Below, one piece after another: positions 33,754-41,938 of a stretch of 64,000 nt of DNA. The translations under genes and the position numbers were made by a program. The stretch is from Streptomyces sp. NBC_00287 (GTDB lineage: Bacteria; Actinomycetota; Actinomycetes; Streptomycetales; Streptomycetaceae), in the NCBI RefSeq assembly GCF_036173105.1, contig NZ_CP108053.1:7626001-7690000 (forward strand), written 5' to 3'. The notes under the pieces were generated by a model, which saw only the letters and a program-made list of their open reading frames with translations, did not search any database and was not told where the DNA came from. Within the stretch, counting starts at the first letter, position 1; every line of letters begins with the position of its first letter.

Positions 33754-34236
33754 ATGCCTAAGCACACCGTGATCGACAGCCCGTACGGCCCTCTCACCCT
33801 CGTCGCCGACGACGGCATCCTGTGCGGCCTCTACATGACCGAGCAGCGCCACCGACCACCGGAGGAGACGTTCGGCGCCCGCGACGACACCGTTTTCGGG
33901 GCCGCCGAGGAACAACTGGAGGCCTATTTCGCGGGCGAGTTGAAGGAGTTCACCCTCGAACTGCGCCTGAAAGGCACACCCTTCCAGCACAGCGTCTGGG
34001 ACCAGCTCCGCCGGATCCCCTACGGCGAGACCCGCTCGTACGGCGATCTCGCCGACGCCCTCGGTAAACCGGGCGCCTCCCGTGCGGTCGGTCTCGCCAA
34101 CGGCAAGAACCCGATCGGCATCATCGTCCCCTGCCACCGCGTCGTAGGAGCGGGCGGCAGCCTCACGGGGTACGGCGGCGGCCTCGACCGCAAGCAGCGG
34201 CTGCTGGAGTTCGAGGGCGGATCGGCGCTCTTCTAG
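33754..34236 (+). CDS. ogt: Methylated-DNA-protein cysteine methyltransferase
   Basis: Predicted 160-residue O6-alkylguanine repair protein. The acceptor cysteine is in IIVPCHRVVGAGG; the preceding PYGETRSYGDLA and SRAVGLANGKNP stretches form the helix-turn-helix and asparagine hinge. It accepts alkyl groups irreversibly on the cysteine. It starts 9 bp after the Ada-AlkA fusion, whose protein lacks this methyltransferase domain, so the pair together cover the functions of E. coli Ada. Its stop shares CTAG with the convergent VOC gene. Confidence 0.95.
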   Translation: MPKHTVIDSPYGPLTLVADDGILCGLYMTEQRHRPPEETFGARDDTVFGAAEEQLEAYFAGELKEFTLELRLKGTPFQHSVWDQLRRIPYGETRSYGDLADALGKPGASRAVGLANGKNPIGIIVPCHRVVGAGGSLTGYGGGLDRKQRLLEFEGGSALF

Positions 34237-34613
34237 GCCCCCGGCTCACCCGCCCGCTCCGCCGCACTGCGCTCCACGCAGAACTCGTTGCCCTCCGGAT
34301 CGGCGAGGACCGCCCAGCCCTTGCCGTCCGGGGTGCGGCGGTCGTCGACGATCGTGGCGCCGAGGGCGAGGATCCGCTCGATCTCCTCGTCCCGGGTGCG
34401 GTCCTTGGGCTGAAGGTCCAGGTGCACGCGGTTCTTGACGGTCTTGGGCTCCGGGACGGTGACGAAGAGCAGGCCCGCGCCCTCGATCAGCGCGTCCTCG
34501 TCTCCCGGCTTGTCGTCCTCGTGCACGGGCAGGCCCAGCACCCGGGACCAGAATTCGGCGAGGCGGTAGGCGTCGGCGGAGTCGATCGTCACATGGCGGA
34601 TTGCAGAGCTCAT
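34233..34613 (-). CDS. VOC/glyoxalase-family protein
   Basis: Predicted 126-residue small-molecule-binding protein with the VOC fold. The start IRHVTIDSADAYRLAEFWSR and the end LADPEGNEFCVER are the family's first and last strands. The VHLDLQP strand carries one metal-type histidine. The ATG at 34613 (MSSAIRHV) is the conventional start. The terminal CTAG at 34233-34236 supplies the stop codons of both this gene and ogt. The substrate is unknown; relatives bind toxic aldehydes, aromatic diols or bleomycin-type drugs. Confidence 0.82.
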   Translation of the reverse strand: MSSAIRHVTIDSADAYRLAEFWSRVLGLPVHEDDKPGDEDALIEGAGLLFVTVPEPKTVKNRVHLDLQPKDRTRDEEIERILALGATIVDDRRTPDGKGWAVLADPEGNEFCVERSAAERAGEPGA

Positions 34614-34627
34614 GATCGCATTCTGAG

Positions 34628-35353
34628 CTACTCGGCGAGCCCGCGCAGCAGCTGCGGCAGCGCGGTCCCGATCGGCTCCCGGATCACCTCGTCGGCGCGT
34701 TCGTCGTACGGCGTCGGCTCGGCGTTGACGATGACGAGCCGTGCGCCGTGGTCGGCGGCGACCCTGGCGAGGCCCGCCGCGGGCTGTACCTGCAGGCTGG
34801 TGCCGACCGCGATGAACACCTGGCACGCCTTGGTGATCGCGACCGCCTCCCCGAGCACGACCGGGTCGAGGCGCTCACCGAACATCACCGTGGCCGACTT
34901 CAGGATCCCGCCGCACTCCAGGCACAGCGGATCCTCCTCACCGGCCTCGACCCGGGCGATCGCGTCCTCCATCGGGCCGCGCGCATGGCAGCCGGTGCAC
35001 ACCACGCTGCGTGCGCTGCCGTGCAGTTCGAGCACCTTGCGGGCCGGCATCCCGGCGAGCTGGTGCAGCCCGTCCACGTTCTGCGTGATCACCCTGACCG
35101 GCACCCCGGAGCGCTCCAACTCGGCGACCGCGTGGTGCGCGGCGTTCGGCTCGGCCTTCAGGGTGCGGTTCTTGCGCCGCATCTGCCAGGAGCGGCGGCG
35201 GATCTCCGGATCGCCCATGTAGTACTCGTACGTCACCAGCTTCTCGGCGTCCGGGTCCCGCCGCCACAGACCGTTCGGCCCGCGGTAGTCGGGGATTCCG
35301 GAGTCCGTGCTGATACCGGCGCCGCTGAGGAGGGCGACGAGGGGCTTGGTCAT
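34628..35353 (-). CDS. cobB: NAD-dependent protein deacylase, sirtuin family
   Basis: Predicted 241-residue class III deacylase. NAD-binding motifs are GAGISTDSGIPDYRG at the N-terminus and TQNVDGLHQLAG near residue 88. The catalytic histidine is in LELHGSAR. The structural zinc site is two CxxC pairs (CTGC and CLEC). GTSLQVQPA and VNAEPTPYD complete the site. It removes acetyl or other acyl groups from lysines, making O-acetyl-ADP-ribose. In actinobacteria these enzymes regulate acyl-CoA synthetases, but no acetyltransferase partner is adjacent. Confidence 0.95.
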   Translation of the reverse strand: MTKPLVALLSGAGISTDSGIPDYRGPNGLWRRDPDAEKLVTYEYYMGDPEIRRRSWQMRRKNRTLKAEPNAAHHAVAELERSGVPVRVITQNVDGLHQLAGMPARKVLELHGSARSVVCTGCHARGPMEDAIARVEAGEEDPLCLECGGILKSATVMFGERLDPVVLGEAVAITKACQVFIAVGTSLQVQPAAGLARVAADHGARLVIVNAEPTPYDERADEVIREPIGTALPQLLRGLAE

Positions 35354-35436
35354 GTCACCGAGGGTAGGCGGGGGGCCGCAGCTGCGGCGAACGGATATTC
35401 GGGTCGCGGGGCACGCGCCGGTGATAGCGTCCGCGC

Positions 35437-35637
35437 ATGGCCAAGGTCACCGTCTCCCTCGACGCCGAACTCGTCGTCGAGGTCATGGTCCTCGCCGGCG
35501 TGGGCAGCCCCCAGGACGCCGTCGAGCTCGTCATCCGCGACTACATCGAGCGCGGTCACCGCACCGAGGCCCGCGTCGCCGAACGCGACGACGCGCTGCG
35601 CGAGATGGACGCCAAACCCAGGGACGTCGAGGGCTGA
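35437..35637 (+). CDS. Small VapB-antitoxin-like protein (no toxin partner)
   Basis: Predicted 66-residue protein, MAKVTVSLDAELV at the N-terminus, resembling the ribbon-helix-helix-type antitoxins annotated as VapB or DUF2191. The C-terminal half is charged and helical (IRDYIERGHRTEARVAERD). No PIN-domain or other toxin gene lies next to it; the neighbours are sirtuin and NUDIX genes. It may be a solitary DNA-binding protein or a remnant of a toxin-antitoxin pair. The length and third-base GC bias support that it is coding. Confidence 0.65.
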   Translation: MAKVTVSLDAELVVEVMVLAGVGSPQDAVELVIRDYIERGHRTEARVAERDDALREMDAKPRDVEG

Positions 35638-35653
35638 ACCCTGCCGGGCCGGA

Positions 35654-36145
35654 TCAGCCGACCCGGTGCCCGTTCTCCAGTTCCGCCGTGCCCCCGCCGT
35701 CCGCGAGGACGTCCAGCGCGACCAGCACCCGACGGCCCAGGGCGCCCGGCAGATACTCGGTGAGCTCCTCGCGCGGGACCAGACGCCACGACAGCAACTC
35801 CTCCTCCTGGAGCCGGATCGCCTTGAAGTCGTCCTCGCCGAGGACGCCACCGTCGTACAAATAGGCGACCAGGGGCGGCCGGGCCGTGCCGCGTACCCAG
35901 TCCACCGCGAGCAGCGGGCCGAGTTCCAGGTCGAGCCCGATCTCCTCGGCCGTCTCCCGGCGGGCCCCCTGACGCGGGGTCTCGCCGTCGTCGGACTCGA
36001 CCGTACCGCCCGGAAGTGCCCAGCCCTCACGGTAGTTGGGCTCGACGAGCAGCACCCGCCCCTCCGCGTCCCGGAACAGGGCGGCGGCACCGGCGAGGAC
36101 GCGGGGGAGTCCCGCGATATACGTGGCGAAGTCCTGAGTGGTCAT
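35654..36145 (-). CDS. NUDIX hydrolase
   Basis: Predicted 163-residue pyrophosphohydrolase. The NUDIX box is visible as GGTVESDDGETPRQGARRE continuing TAEEIGL, with the catalytic glutamates of REtaEEiG. It acts on nucleoside diphosphates linked to another moiety; the substrate is not predictable here. The start at ATG 36145 (MTTQDFATYI) is preferred over an extension to 36208, which reaches into the A/T-rich dyad region upstream. It is convergent with the small VapB-like gene and divergent from the lyase operon. Confidence 0.88.
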   Translation of the reverse strand: MTTQDFATYIAGLPRVLAGAAALFRDAEGRVLLVEPNYREGWALPGGTVESDDGETPRQGARRETAEEIGLDLELGPLLAVDWVRGTARPPLVAYLYDGGVLGEDDFKAIRLQEEELLSWRLVPREELTEYLPGALGRRVLVALDVLADGGGTAELENGHRVG

Positions 36146-36186
36146 CCAGGAAGGGTAACGAGCCGGGGACCCCTGGCACCCAACTG

Positions 36187-36257
36187 AGCAAACGATCGAT
36201 TCGATCAATTCGACCGGATGTATTGAGCGTTTGCTTCGTCGGGTGCTAGAAAGCGCT
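36187..36257. promoter_or_regulatory. Dyad-rich candidate promoter/operator of the lyase operon
   Basis: AGCAAACG (36187-36194) and CGTTTGCT (36228-36235) are perfect inverted 8-bp arms around an A/T-rich spacer. A possible -35 TTGAGC (36223) and -10 TAGAAA (36247), 18 bp apart, overlap the right arm. GAAAGCGCTC (36249-36258) resembles LacI-family operators centred on AGCGCT. I infer sugar-responsive repression of the polysaccharide lyases; the regulator is not in the window. Confidence 0.5.
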
Positions 36258-36314
36258 CACATTGCAGCGGCAACGCCCCCCGGCCGCTCCCGTCTCTCTG
36301 CCCCCGGAGACTCC

Positions 36315-38732
36315 ATGACGCCCCCCTGGTCCCGACGTCGCTTCCTCGCCGCCACCGGCGGTTCCACCTGCGCACTCGCTCTCGCGGGCGCGGCCACCGC
36401 CGCACCGCCCGCAGCCGCAGCCGAGCCGGACGAGTTCGCCACCCTGCGCGCGAAGTGGCGCACCCTCCTCCTCGGCGAAGGCTTCAGCCCGACCGCCGAA
36501 CCCTTCAAGTCCAAGCTGACCGCACTCGGTTCGCTGGCCGCCCAGTACCAGGCGGCCATGGCCCCGGCCACCGGATTCCTGTGGCCCACGCTGGTCTTCG
36601 CCGACCCCGAACCCGACAAGGACACCGAGTCCTACGGCTACTCGGCGAACATCCAGAACAGCTACAACCGCCTCAAGACCATGGCGGAGGCCTACTGCCA
36701 GCCCGGCACCGGCGTCACCGGCGACGCACAGCTCAAGGCCGACATCCTCACCGGCCTCGACCACCTGAAAAGCCAGGTCTACAACGCAGGCCAGGCCGCC
36801 TACGGCAATTGGTACAACTGGCAGATCGGCGCCCCGCAGGCCCTGCTCGACATCTCCCTGATGATGTACGAGCACCTGACGGCCGACCGGATCGCCGCCA
36901 CCGTCGCCGCGATCGACCACTTCGTCCCCGACTCCGCCGTCGCCTCCTACACCGGCACCAGCACCGGCGCCAACCGCATCGACCTGTGTCGGGTGCTCGC
37001 CCTGCGCGGCCTCCTCGACGGCACCGCCACCAAGATCGCCCTCGCCCGGGACGCCATCTCCCCGGTCTTCCCCTACGTCACCACCGGCGACGGCCTGTAC
37101 GCCGACGGCTCGCTCATCCAGCACACCTGGGTGCCCTACACCGGCAGTTACGGCGCCGTCCTGATCGACGGCCTCAGCAAACTGTTCGCCCTGCTCGGCG
37201 GATCGGCCTGGGAGGTCACCGACCCGCAGCGCCAACTCTTCCTGGACTCGGTGGAGTCGGCGTACGCCCCCTTCCTGCACAACGGACTCATGATGGACGG
37301 CGTCTCGGGCCGCGCCATCAGCCGCGGCGTCTACGCGAGCAACCCCGCCGTCCAGCAGGACGACCACCTGCGAGGCCATGTCGTCGTCGCCCACATCCTG
37401 CTGCTCGGTCAGGGCGCGAGCGCCGCGGAGAACGCCCGCTGGAAGTCGCTGGCCAAGGGTTGGTACCAGCGGGACGCCCACTGCGATGTCACCGCGGGCA
37501 GCACACTCGGCGTGGCCCCGCTCTCCCGGGTCCTCGCGGTCCTCGACGACACCACGGTCGCCCCGCTGCCCGAACCGGCGGGCCACAAGGTCTTCCCCGG
37601 CATGGACCGGGCGGTGCACCGCGCCACCGGCTGGGCCGCCTCGGTCAGCATGGCCTCGGAGCGCATCACCTACTACGAGAACGGCAACGGCGAGAACCTC
37701 CGCGCCTGGCACACCGGTTCGGGGATGCTCTACTGGTGGGCCGACGGCGACGGCGGCCAGTACAGCGACGGCTACTGGCCGACCGTGGACCCCTACCGGC
37801 TGCCCGGCACCACCGCCTCCCTCAAGCCCCTGGCCGACGGCGAGGGCGGCATCTGGGGCGCGGCCCGGCCCGCGGCGGCGTGGGTGGGCGGCACGACGGA
37901 CGGCACCTACGGCGTGACCGGCCAGCACCTGAAGGGGCTGTCCGCCACGCTCGAGGCCCGCAAGTCCTGGTTCTTCCTCGACGACGCCGTGGTCTGCCTG
38001 GGCGCGGGGATCAGCGCCTCCGACGGGACCGGCGTCGTCACGGTCGTCGACAACCGCAACCTCGGTGCGAACGGCACCGCCGCCCTGACGCTCGACGGCC
38101 GCACTCAGTCGTCCGACACCACGACCAAGGCCCACTGGGCCCACCTCGAAGGCCACGGCGGCTATGTCTTCCCCGGCGGCACGGACCTGACCACCCTGCG
38201 CGAAGAACGCACCGGCACCTGGAAGGCGATCAACACCGGCTGCTCCGACACCCCGGTCACCCGCCGCTACGCGACCCTGCTCGCCGACCACGGCACCGAC
38301 CCCACGGACGCCTCCTACGCCTACGTGCTGCTGCCGGGCGCGAGCGCACGGCGCACCGCGGAACGGGCCGGCGACCGCGACTGGCTGGTCCCCCTCGCCA
38401 ACTCCCCGCGCGCACAGGGCGTGCGGGTGCCCTCCCGGGGCTTCACCGGCGTCAACTTCTGGGAGCCCGGAACGGTCGGAAAGATTGCGGCGAGTGCCCC
38501 GGTGAGCGTGTTGATCAGAGAGCGCCGCGACGGTACGGCGGTGATCGCGGTGGCCGATCCGGCCCGCGAGGTGACCGGGCTGACCCTCACCTGGAAGCGG
38601 CCGGTCAAGTCGGTCGTATCGAAGGCGTCCGCGGTCACCTCGGTCGACACGGGCGCCGAACTGACCGTCACCTTCGGTGATCTGAGCAAGACGGTCGGCG
38701 CCACCCACAAGCTCACCGTCCGGCTCGTGTGA
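36315..38732 (+). CDS. Polysaccharide lyase family 8 (hyaluronate/xanthan lyase type), Tat-exported
   Basis: Predicted 805-residue secreted enzyme. The N-terminus has a Tat motif, SRRRFLAATGG, and a hydrophobic run ending in Ala-rich cleavage sites near residue 38. The alpha/alpha-toroid domain carries the family's catalytic elements: asparagine in NWYNWQIGAPQALL (about 165), histidine in DGSLIQHTWVPYTG and tyrosine shortly after in TGSYG. C-terminal beta-sandwich domains complete the normal ~800-residue length. PL8 enzymes cleave hyaluronan, chondroitin, xanthan or alginate-like uronides by beta-elimination; the exact polymer is unclear. It is followed 11 bp later by a second lyase-like gene. 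Confidence 0.9.
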   Translation: MTPPWSRRRFLAATGGSTCALALAGAATAAPPAAAAEPDEFATLRAKWRTLLLGEGFSPTAEPFKSKLTALGSLAAQYQAAMAPATGFLWPTLVFADPEPDKDTESYGYSANIQNSYNRLKTMAEAYCQPGTGVTGDAQLKADILTGLDHLKSQVYNAGQAAYGNWYNWQIGAPQALLDISLMMYEHLTADRIAATVAAIDHFVPDSAVASYTGTSTGANRIDLCRVLALRGLLDGTATKIALARDAISPVFPYVTTGDGLYADGSLIQHTWVPYTGSYGAVLIDGLSKLFALLGGSAWEVTDPQRQLFLDSVESAYAPFLHNGLMMDGVSGRAISRGVYASNPAVQQDDHLRGHVVVAHILLLGQGASAAENARWKSLAKGWYQRDAHCDVTAGSTLGVAPLSRVLAVLDDTTVAPLPEPAGHKVFPGMDRAVHRATGWAASVSMASERITYYENGNGENLRAWHTGSGMLYWWADGDGGQYSDGYWPTVDPYRLPGTTASLKPLADGEGGIWGAARPAAAWVGGTTDGTYGVTGQHLKGLSATLEARKSWFFLDDAVVCLGAGISASDGTGVVTVVDNRNLGANGTAALTLDGRTQSSDTTTKAHWAHLEGHGGYVFPGGTDLTTLREERTGTWKAINTGCSDTPVTRRYATLLADHGTDPTDASYAYVLLPGASARRTAERAGDRDWLVPLANSPRAQGVRVPSRGFTGVNFWEPGTVGKIAASAPVSVLIRERRDGTAVIAVADPAREVTGLTLTWKRPVKSVVSKASAVTSVDTGAELTVTFGDLSKTVGATHKLTVRLV

Positions 38733-38743
38733 AGGGAGCAGTC

Positions 38744-39457
38744 ATGCGTACCGGCCTGCATACCCTCTCCGTCCTCGCCGCCTGCGTCGTCCTGCTGACG
38801 GCGTCGCCCGCCTCCGCCGCCGTCACCTGGGACGGCGACGCGGCGGGCGGCACCGGGGTCTTCGCCGGGGTCGAGTGCGAGGACCCCGGCAGTGTCACCG
38901 TCGACGTCCGCGAGGACCGCGGCTCGATCTTCAAGTTCAACAAGCCCACCGGGCTGCGCCGTTGCGAGGCACGGGGCATCCGTGTCGACGGCTACGAGTA
39001 CGTCTTCGAGAACAACACGACGTACTGGCTGGGCTGGGAGACGGCGACCAACACCGACGACGCGGCGACGATCTTCCAGTGGAAGTCGTATCCCAACAGC
39101 ACCCAGAACTACCCGGTGCTGATGAAGGTCGAGGCCGGTCAGCTGCGGCTCTTCCACATCACGGCGGACGGAACCTGGGTCCTGCTGTGGAGCCAGGCGA
39201 TCACCGTGAGCACCTGGAAGCACATCGCGCTCGGCATCCACAGCTCGGACTCGGCGTCCGCGGGCTGGATCGAGCTGTACTACAAGGGGGTCGGGCAGAC
39301 ATTCACCGACGGCTCCAGCCGCTACTACGGCCGCACCTGGGACACCCTGAACAAACCCAAGTGGGGCACGTACGGCGCCGAGATCGAGAACGCGGCGGCG
39401 ATCAACTGGATCGACAGTCTGAAGGTCGGCACGACGTACGCGGACGTGGCGCCCTGA
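38744..39457 (+). CDS. Secreted polysaccharide-lyase-like protein (PL20/heparinase I fold)
   Basis: Predicted 237-residue exported protein; the signal peptide ends ASPASAAV near residue 26. The mature protein looks like a beta-jelly-roll: YEYVFENNTTYWLGWE, FQWKSYPNSTQNYPVLMKV and WKHIALGIHSS are strands typical of glucuronan lyases and the heparin-lyase-I family. It ends with the family-like DSLKVGTTYADVAP. It is 11 bp downstream of the PL8 gene with AAGGGAG as ribosome-binding site, so the two form an operon and probably act on the same uronic-acid polymer outside the cell. Family assignment is from memory. Confidence 0.7.
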   Translation: MRTGLHTLSVLAACVVLLTASPASAAVTWDGDAAGGTGVFAGVECEDPGSVTVDVREDRGSIFKFNKPTGLRRCEARGIRVDGYEYVFENNTTYWLGWETATNTDDAATIFQWKSYPNSTQNYPVLMKVEAGQLRLFHITADGTWVLLWSQAITVSTWKHIALGIHSSDSASAGWIELYYKGVGQTFTDGSSRYYGRTWDTLNKPKWGTYGAEIENAAAINWIDSLKVGTTYADVAP

Positions 39458-39460
39458 CCG

Positions 39461-40534
39461 TCACTCACCGCCGATCAGCCGCACCGTCCGCTCCGCCAGC
39501 TCGCTGATCCGCACGCCGTCGAACCCGAACACGGCACTGCGCACCGTGTCCTCCAACGGGTCCCGCCACTGCGCGGGAATCGCCTCCGCCCCGGTCAGCA
39601 CCCCGGCCACCGACCCGGCGGTGGCCCCGTTGGAGTCGGTGTCCAGACCACCGCGCACCGTCAGCGTGATGGTGCGGGTGAAGTCGCCGTCGCCGTACAG
39701 AAGTCCCGCGGTAAGGACGGCGGCGTTCGGGACAGTGTGGATCCAGCCGAGCCCCGCGGTCTCCTCGGACACCGTGGTGAGGGTGTCCTCCCAGGTCATC
39801 CGGGTGTCGTGGAGCGAGATCACCCGGCGCACGGTACGGGCGAGGCGGCTGCTCGCCGGGATGACGGCGAGGGCTTGGTCGAGGGCGTGCCGGACGGTGG
39901 GCGCGCCGAACGCCGCCGACACCAGCGCCGCCGCCCACATCGCGCCGTACACACCATTGCCGGTGTGCGACAGCACCGCGTCCCGGCGGGCCAGGGAGGC
40001 GGCGCGGCTCGGGGCGGCGGGGCAGGTCCAGCCGTAGATGTCGGCCCGGATCAGGGCGCCGATCCACTCCTGGTACGGATTGTCGTAGGTGGCCGTCAGC
40101 GGCGGCTTGAGCCCGTTGGCGAGGTTCCGGTACGCCGCCCGCTCGGCCGTGAAGGTCTGGAGGTACGGCAGCCGCAGCAGCCACAGGTCGCCGACCTGCT
40201 CGGTACTGAAGGCGAAGCCGTGCGTCTCGAGCAGGTCCAGTCCGAGGATGGCGTAATCGACGTCGTCGTCTCGGCAACTGCCATGGATCCGCCCGCGCAC
40301 GCACTGCCGCCACTCGGGGCGCAGCTCGAAGACGTCGTCGTCGCCGGGCGGCGGCTCGGGCAGATAGTCGGTGAGCGGCAGCGCGGCGGCCCGCCGCAAG
40401 TATCGGTCGATCCGATCCCGCGTCCACAGGTCGCCCTGCTCGACCGGTTTCCCCAGCATGTTCCCAGCGATCCGGCCCAGCCAGCCTCCAAGAACGCGGT
40501 CGGCGAGCTCTGGCTCCGTACCCACAGGGGTCAT
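39461..40534 (-). CDS. ADP-ribosylglycohydrolase family protein
   Basis: Predicted 357-residue all-helical hydrolase. The N-terminus LADRVLGGWLGRIAGNMLG and metal-binding blocks RDDDVDYAI (about 90) and GGLDTDSNGATAGS (about 292) are the family's dinuclear Mg2+ site. It removes ADP-ribose from arginine or related targets, or cleaves other ribosyl compounds; large actinobacterial members often have no known target. It converges almost end to end with the lyase gene (4-bp gap) and is divergent from glycerate kinase across a 194-bp gap. Confidence 0.88.
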   Translation of the reverse strand: MTPVGTEPELADRVLGGWLGRIAGNMLGKPVEQGDLWTRDRIDRYLRRAAALPLTDYLPEPPPGDDDVFELRPEWRQCVRGRIHGSCRDDDVDYAILGLDLLETHGFAFSTEQVGDLWLLRLPYLQTFTAERAAYRNLANGLKPPLTATYDNPYQEWIGALIRADIYGWTCPAAPSRAASLARRDAVLSHTGNGVYGAMWAAALVSAAFGAPTVRHALDQALAVIPASSRLARTVRRVISLHDTRMTWEDTLTTVSEETAGLGWIHTVPNAAVLTAGLLYGDGDFTRTITLTVRGGLDTDSNGATAGSVAGVLTGAEAIPAQWRDPLEDTVRSAVFGFDGVRISELAERTVRLIGGE

Positions 40535-40728
40535 ACGACCGGTCTACCCGATTCCGAGGGGGGCGGACAGCGGGGCGGGGGTCGGGGTTCCCGGCGGGCC
40601 CGGACCTGGGGCGGCAGGTGGGTCCAGGGAGCGGGCGGGGCATGACGGGGAGGGTGTCCTGCGGTTAAGGTCGCAGCGGCGCGACTGGCCTTGACATGCG
40701 CGAGGCCCGGAGAGCAAGGGGATCACAG

Positions 40729-41859
40729 GTGACACAGCGCGTGCTCATCGCCGCGGACAAGTTCAAGGGCTCGCTGACGGCCGTACAGGTCGCCGAGCGG
40801 GTGACGGCCGGACTGCGGCAGGTCGTGCCCGACGTAGACGTCGAGGCGCTGCCCGTGGCCGACGGCGGCGACGGCACCGTGGACGCGGCGGTCGCGGCCG
40901 GATTCGAGCGGCGTGAGGTCCTCGTCGCCGGGCCGCTCGGTGACGAGGTCACGGCGGCGTTCGCGCTGCGCGGTGACACGGCCGTCGTCGAGATGGCCGA
41001 GGCCAGTGGGCTCCAGCGGCTCCCGGCGGGCGTCTTCGCGCCCCTCACGGCCTCCACCTACGGCTCGGGGGAGCTGCTGCGCGCCGCGCTGGACGCCGGT
41101 GCGCGGACGATCGTCTTCGGCGTCGGCGGCAGTGCTACGACGGACGGTGGCGCCGGGATGCTGTCCGCGCTGGGAGCGCGGTTCCTGGACGCGGACGGGG
41201 AGCCGGTGACGCCGGGTGGCGGGGGACTGGGTGACCTGGTCTCGGCGGATCTGTCGGGCCTGGACCCGCGTCTGTCCTCCGTCGAACTGGTGCTCGCGAG
41301 CGACGTGGACAACCCCCTGACCGGTCCGAAGGGCGCCCCGGCGGTGTACGGACCCCAGAAGGGTGCCTCACCGGATGACGTGGCGAGCCTGGACGCGGCG
41401 CTGGCGCACTTCGCGAAGGTGCTCGAGGGGGCGATCGGATCCAAGGCCGCCGAGTACGCGGCCTCGCCGGGCGCGGGGGCGGCCGGTGGCATCGGCTACG
41501 GCGCGCTGCTCCTCGGCGCCAGGTTCCGCCCCGGCATCGAGGTCATGCTCGACGTGCTGGGCTTCGCGCCGGCGCTGGAGCGGGTGGACCTGGTGATCAC
41601 GGGTGAGGGCTCGCTGGACGAGCAGACGCTGCATGGCAAGGCGCCGGCAGGTGTCGCGGCGGCGGCGCGGGCGGCGGGCAAGGAGGTCGTGGCGGTGTGC
41701 GGCCGACTGGCACTCCCGCCGGAGGCGCTCGGCCGGGCCGGGATCCGCCGCGTGTACGCCCTGACGGAGATCGAGCCGGACGTCGCGAAGTGCATCGCGG
41801 ACGCCGGGCCCATCCTGGAACGCTCGGCGGCCCGAATCGCCGAGGACTTCCTGCGCTGA
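40729..41859 (+). CDS. Glycerate kinase
   Basis: Predicted 376-residue enzyme of the GarK/GlxK family, phosphorylating D-glycerate to 2- or 3-phosphoglycerate with ATP. Motifs include IAADKFKGSLTA at the start, PVADGGDGTVDA near residue 43, FGVGGSATTDGGAGML near 128 and VITGEGSLDEQT near 287. The start is GTG 40729 after AAGGGGATCACAG; the frame extends to 40696 but without a better ribosome-binding site. No glyoxylate or glycerate pathway genes are adjacent. Downstream is a terminator hairpin at 41896. Confidence 0.93.
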   Translation: MTQRVLIAADKFKGSLTAVQVAERVTAGLRQVVPDVDVEALPVADGGDGTVDAAVAAGFERREVLVAGPLGDEVTAAFALRGDTAVVEMAEASGLQRLPAGVFAPLTASTYGSGELLRAALDAGARTIVFGVGGSATTDGGAGMLSALGARFLDADGEPVTPGGGGLGDLVSADLSGLDPRLSSVELVLASDVDNPLTGPKGAPAVYGPQKGASPDDVASLDAALAHFAKVLEGAIGSKAAEYAASPGAGAAGGIGYGALLLGARFRPGIEVMLDVLGFAPALERVDLVITGEGSLDEQTLHGKAPAGVAAAARAAGKEVVAVCGRLALPPEALGRAGIRRVYALTEIEPDVAKCIADAGPILERSAARIAEDFLR

Positions 41860-41895
41860 CCAGAGCGTTTCCTCGCTCCCGGGCGAAAAGCGAAA

Positions 41896-41923
41896 GGCCC
41901 CGAACCGTAACCGGTCCGGGGCC
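41896..41923. terminator. Terminator hairpin between glycerate kinase and pssA
   Basis: GGCCCCG (41896-41902) pairs with CGGGGCC (41917-41923) around a 14-nt loop. It lies in the gap between convergent genes and can serve either strand. Confidence 0.65.
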
Positions 41924-41938
41924 CCGCTCAGCGGAGCG

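Noticed and set aside
36246..38708. An 820-codon minus-strand frame opposite the PL8 lyase
   Set aside because: Low-complexity Gly/Val/Asp/Arg translation with no family motif; the plus-strand protein has all PL8 catalytic residues.
12881..40534. Macrodomain, sirtuin and ADP-ribosylglycohydrolase as one ADP-ribose system
   Set aside because: They lie in three separate transcription units over 28 kb with unrelated neighbours; probably chance.
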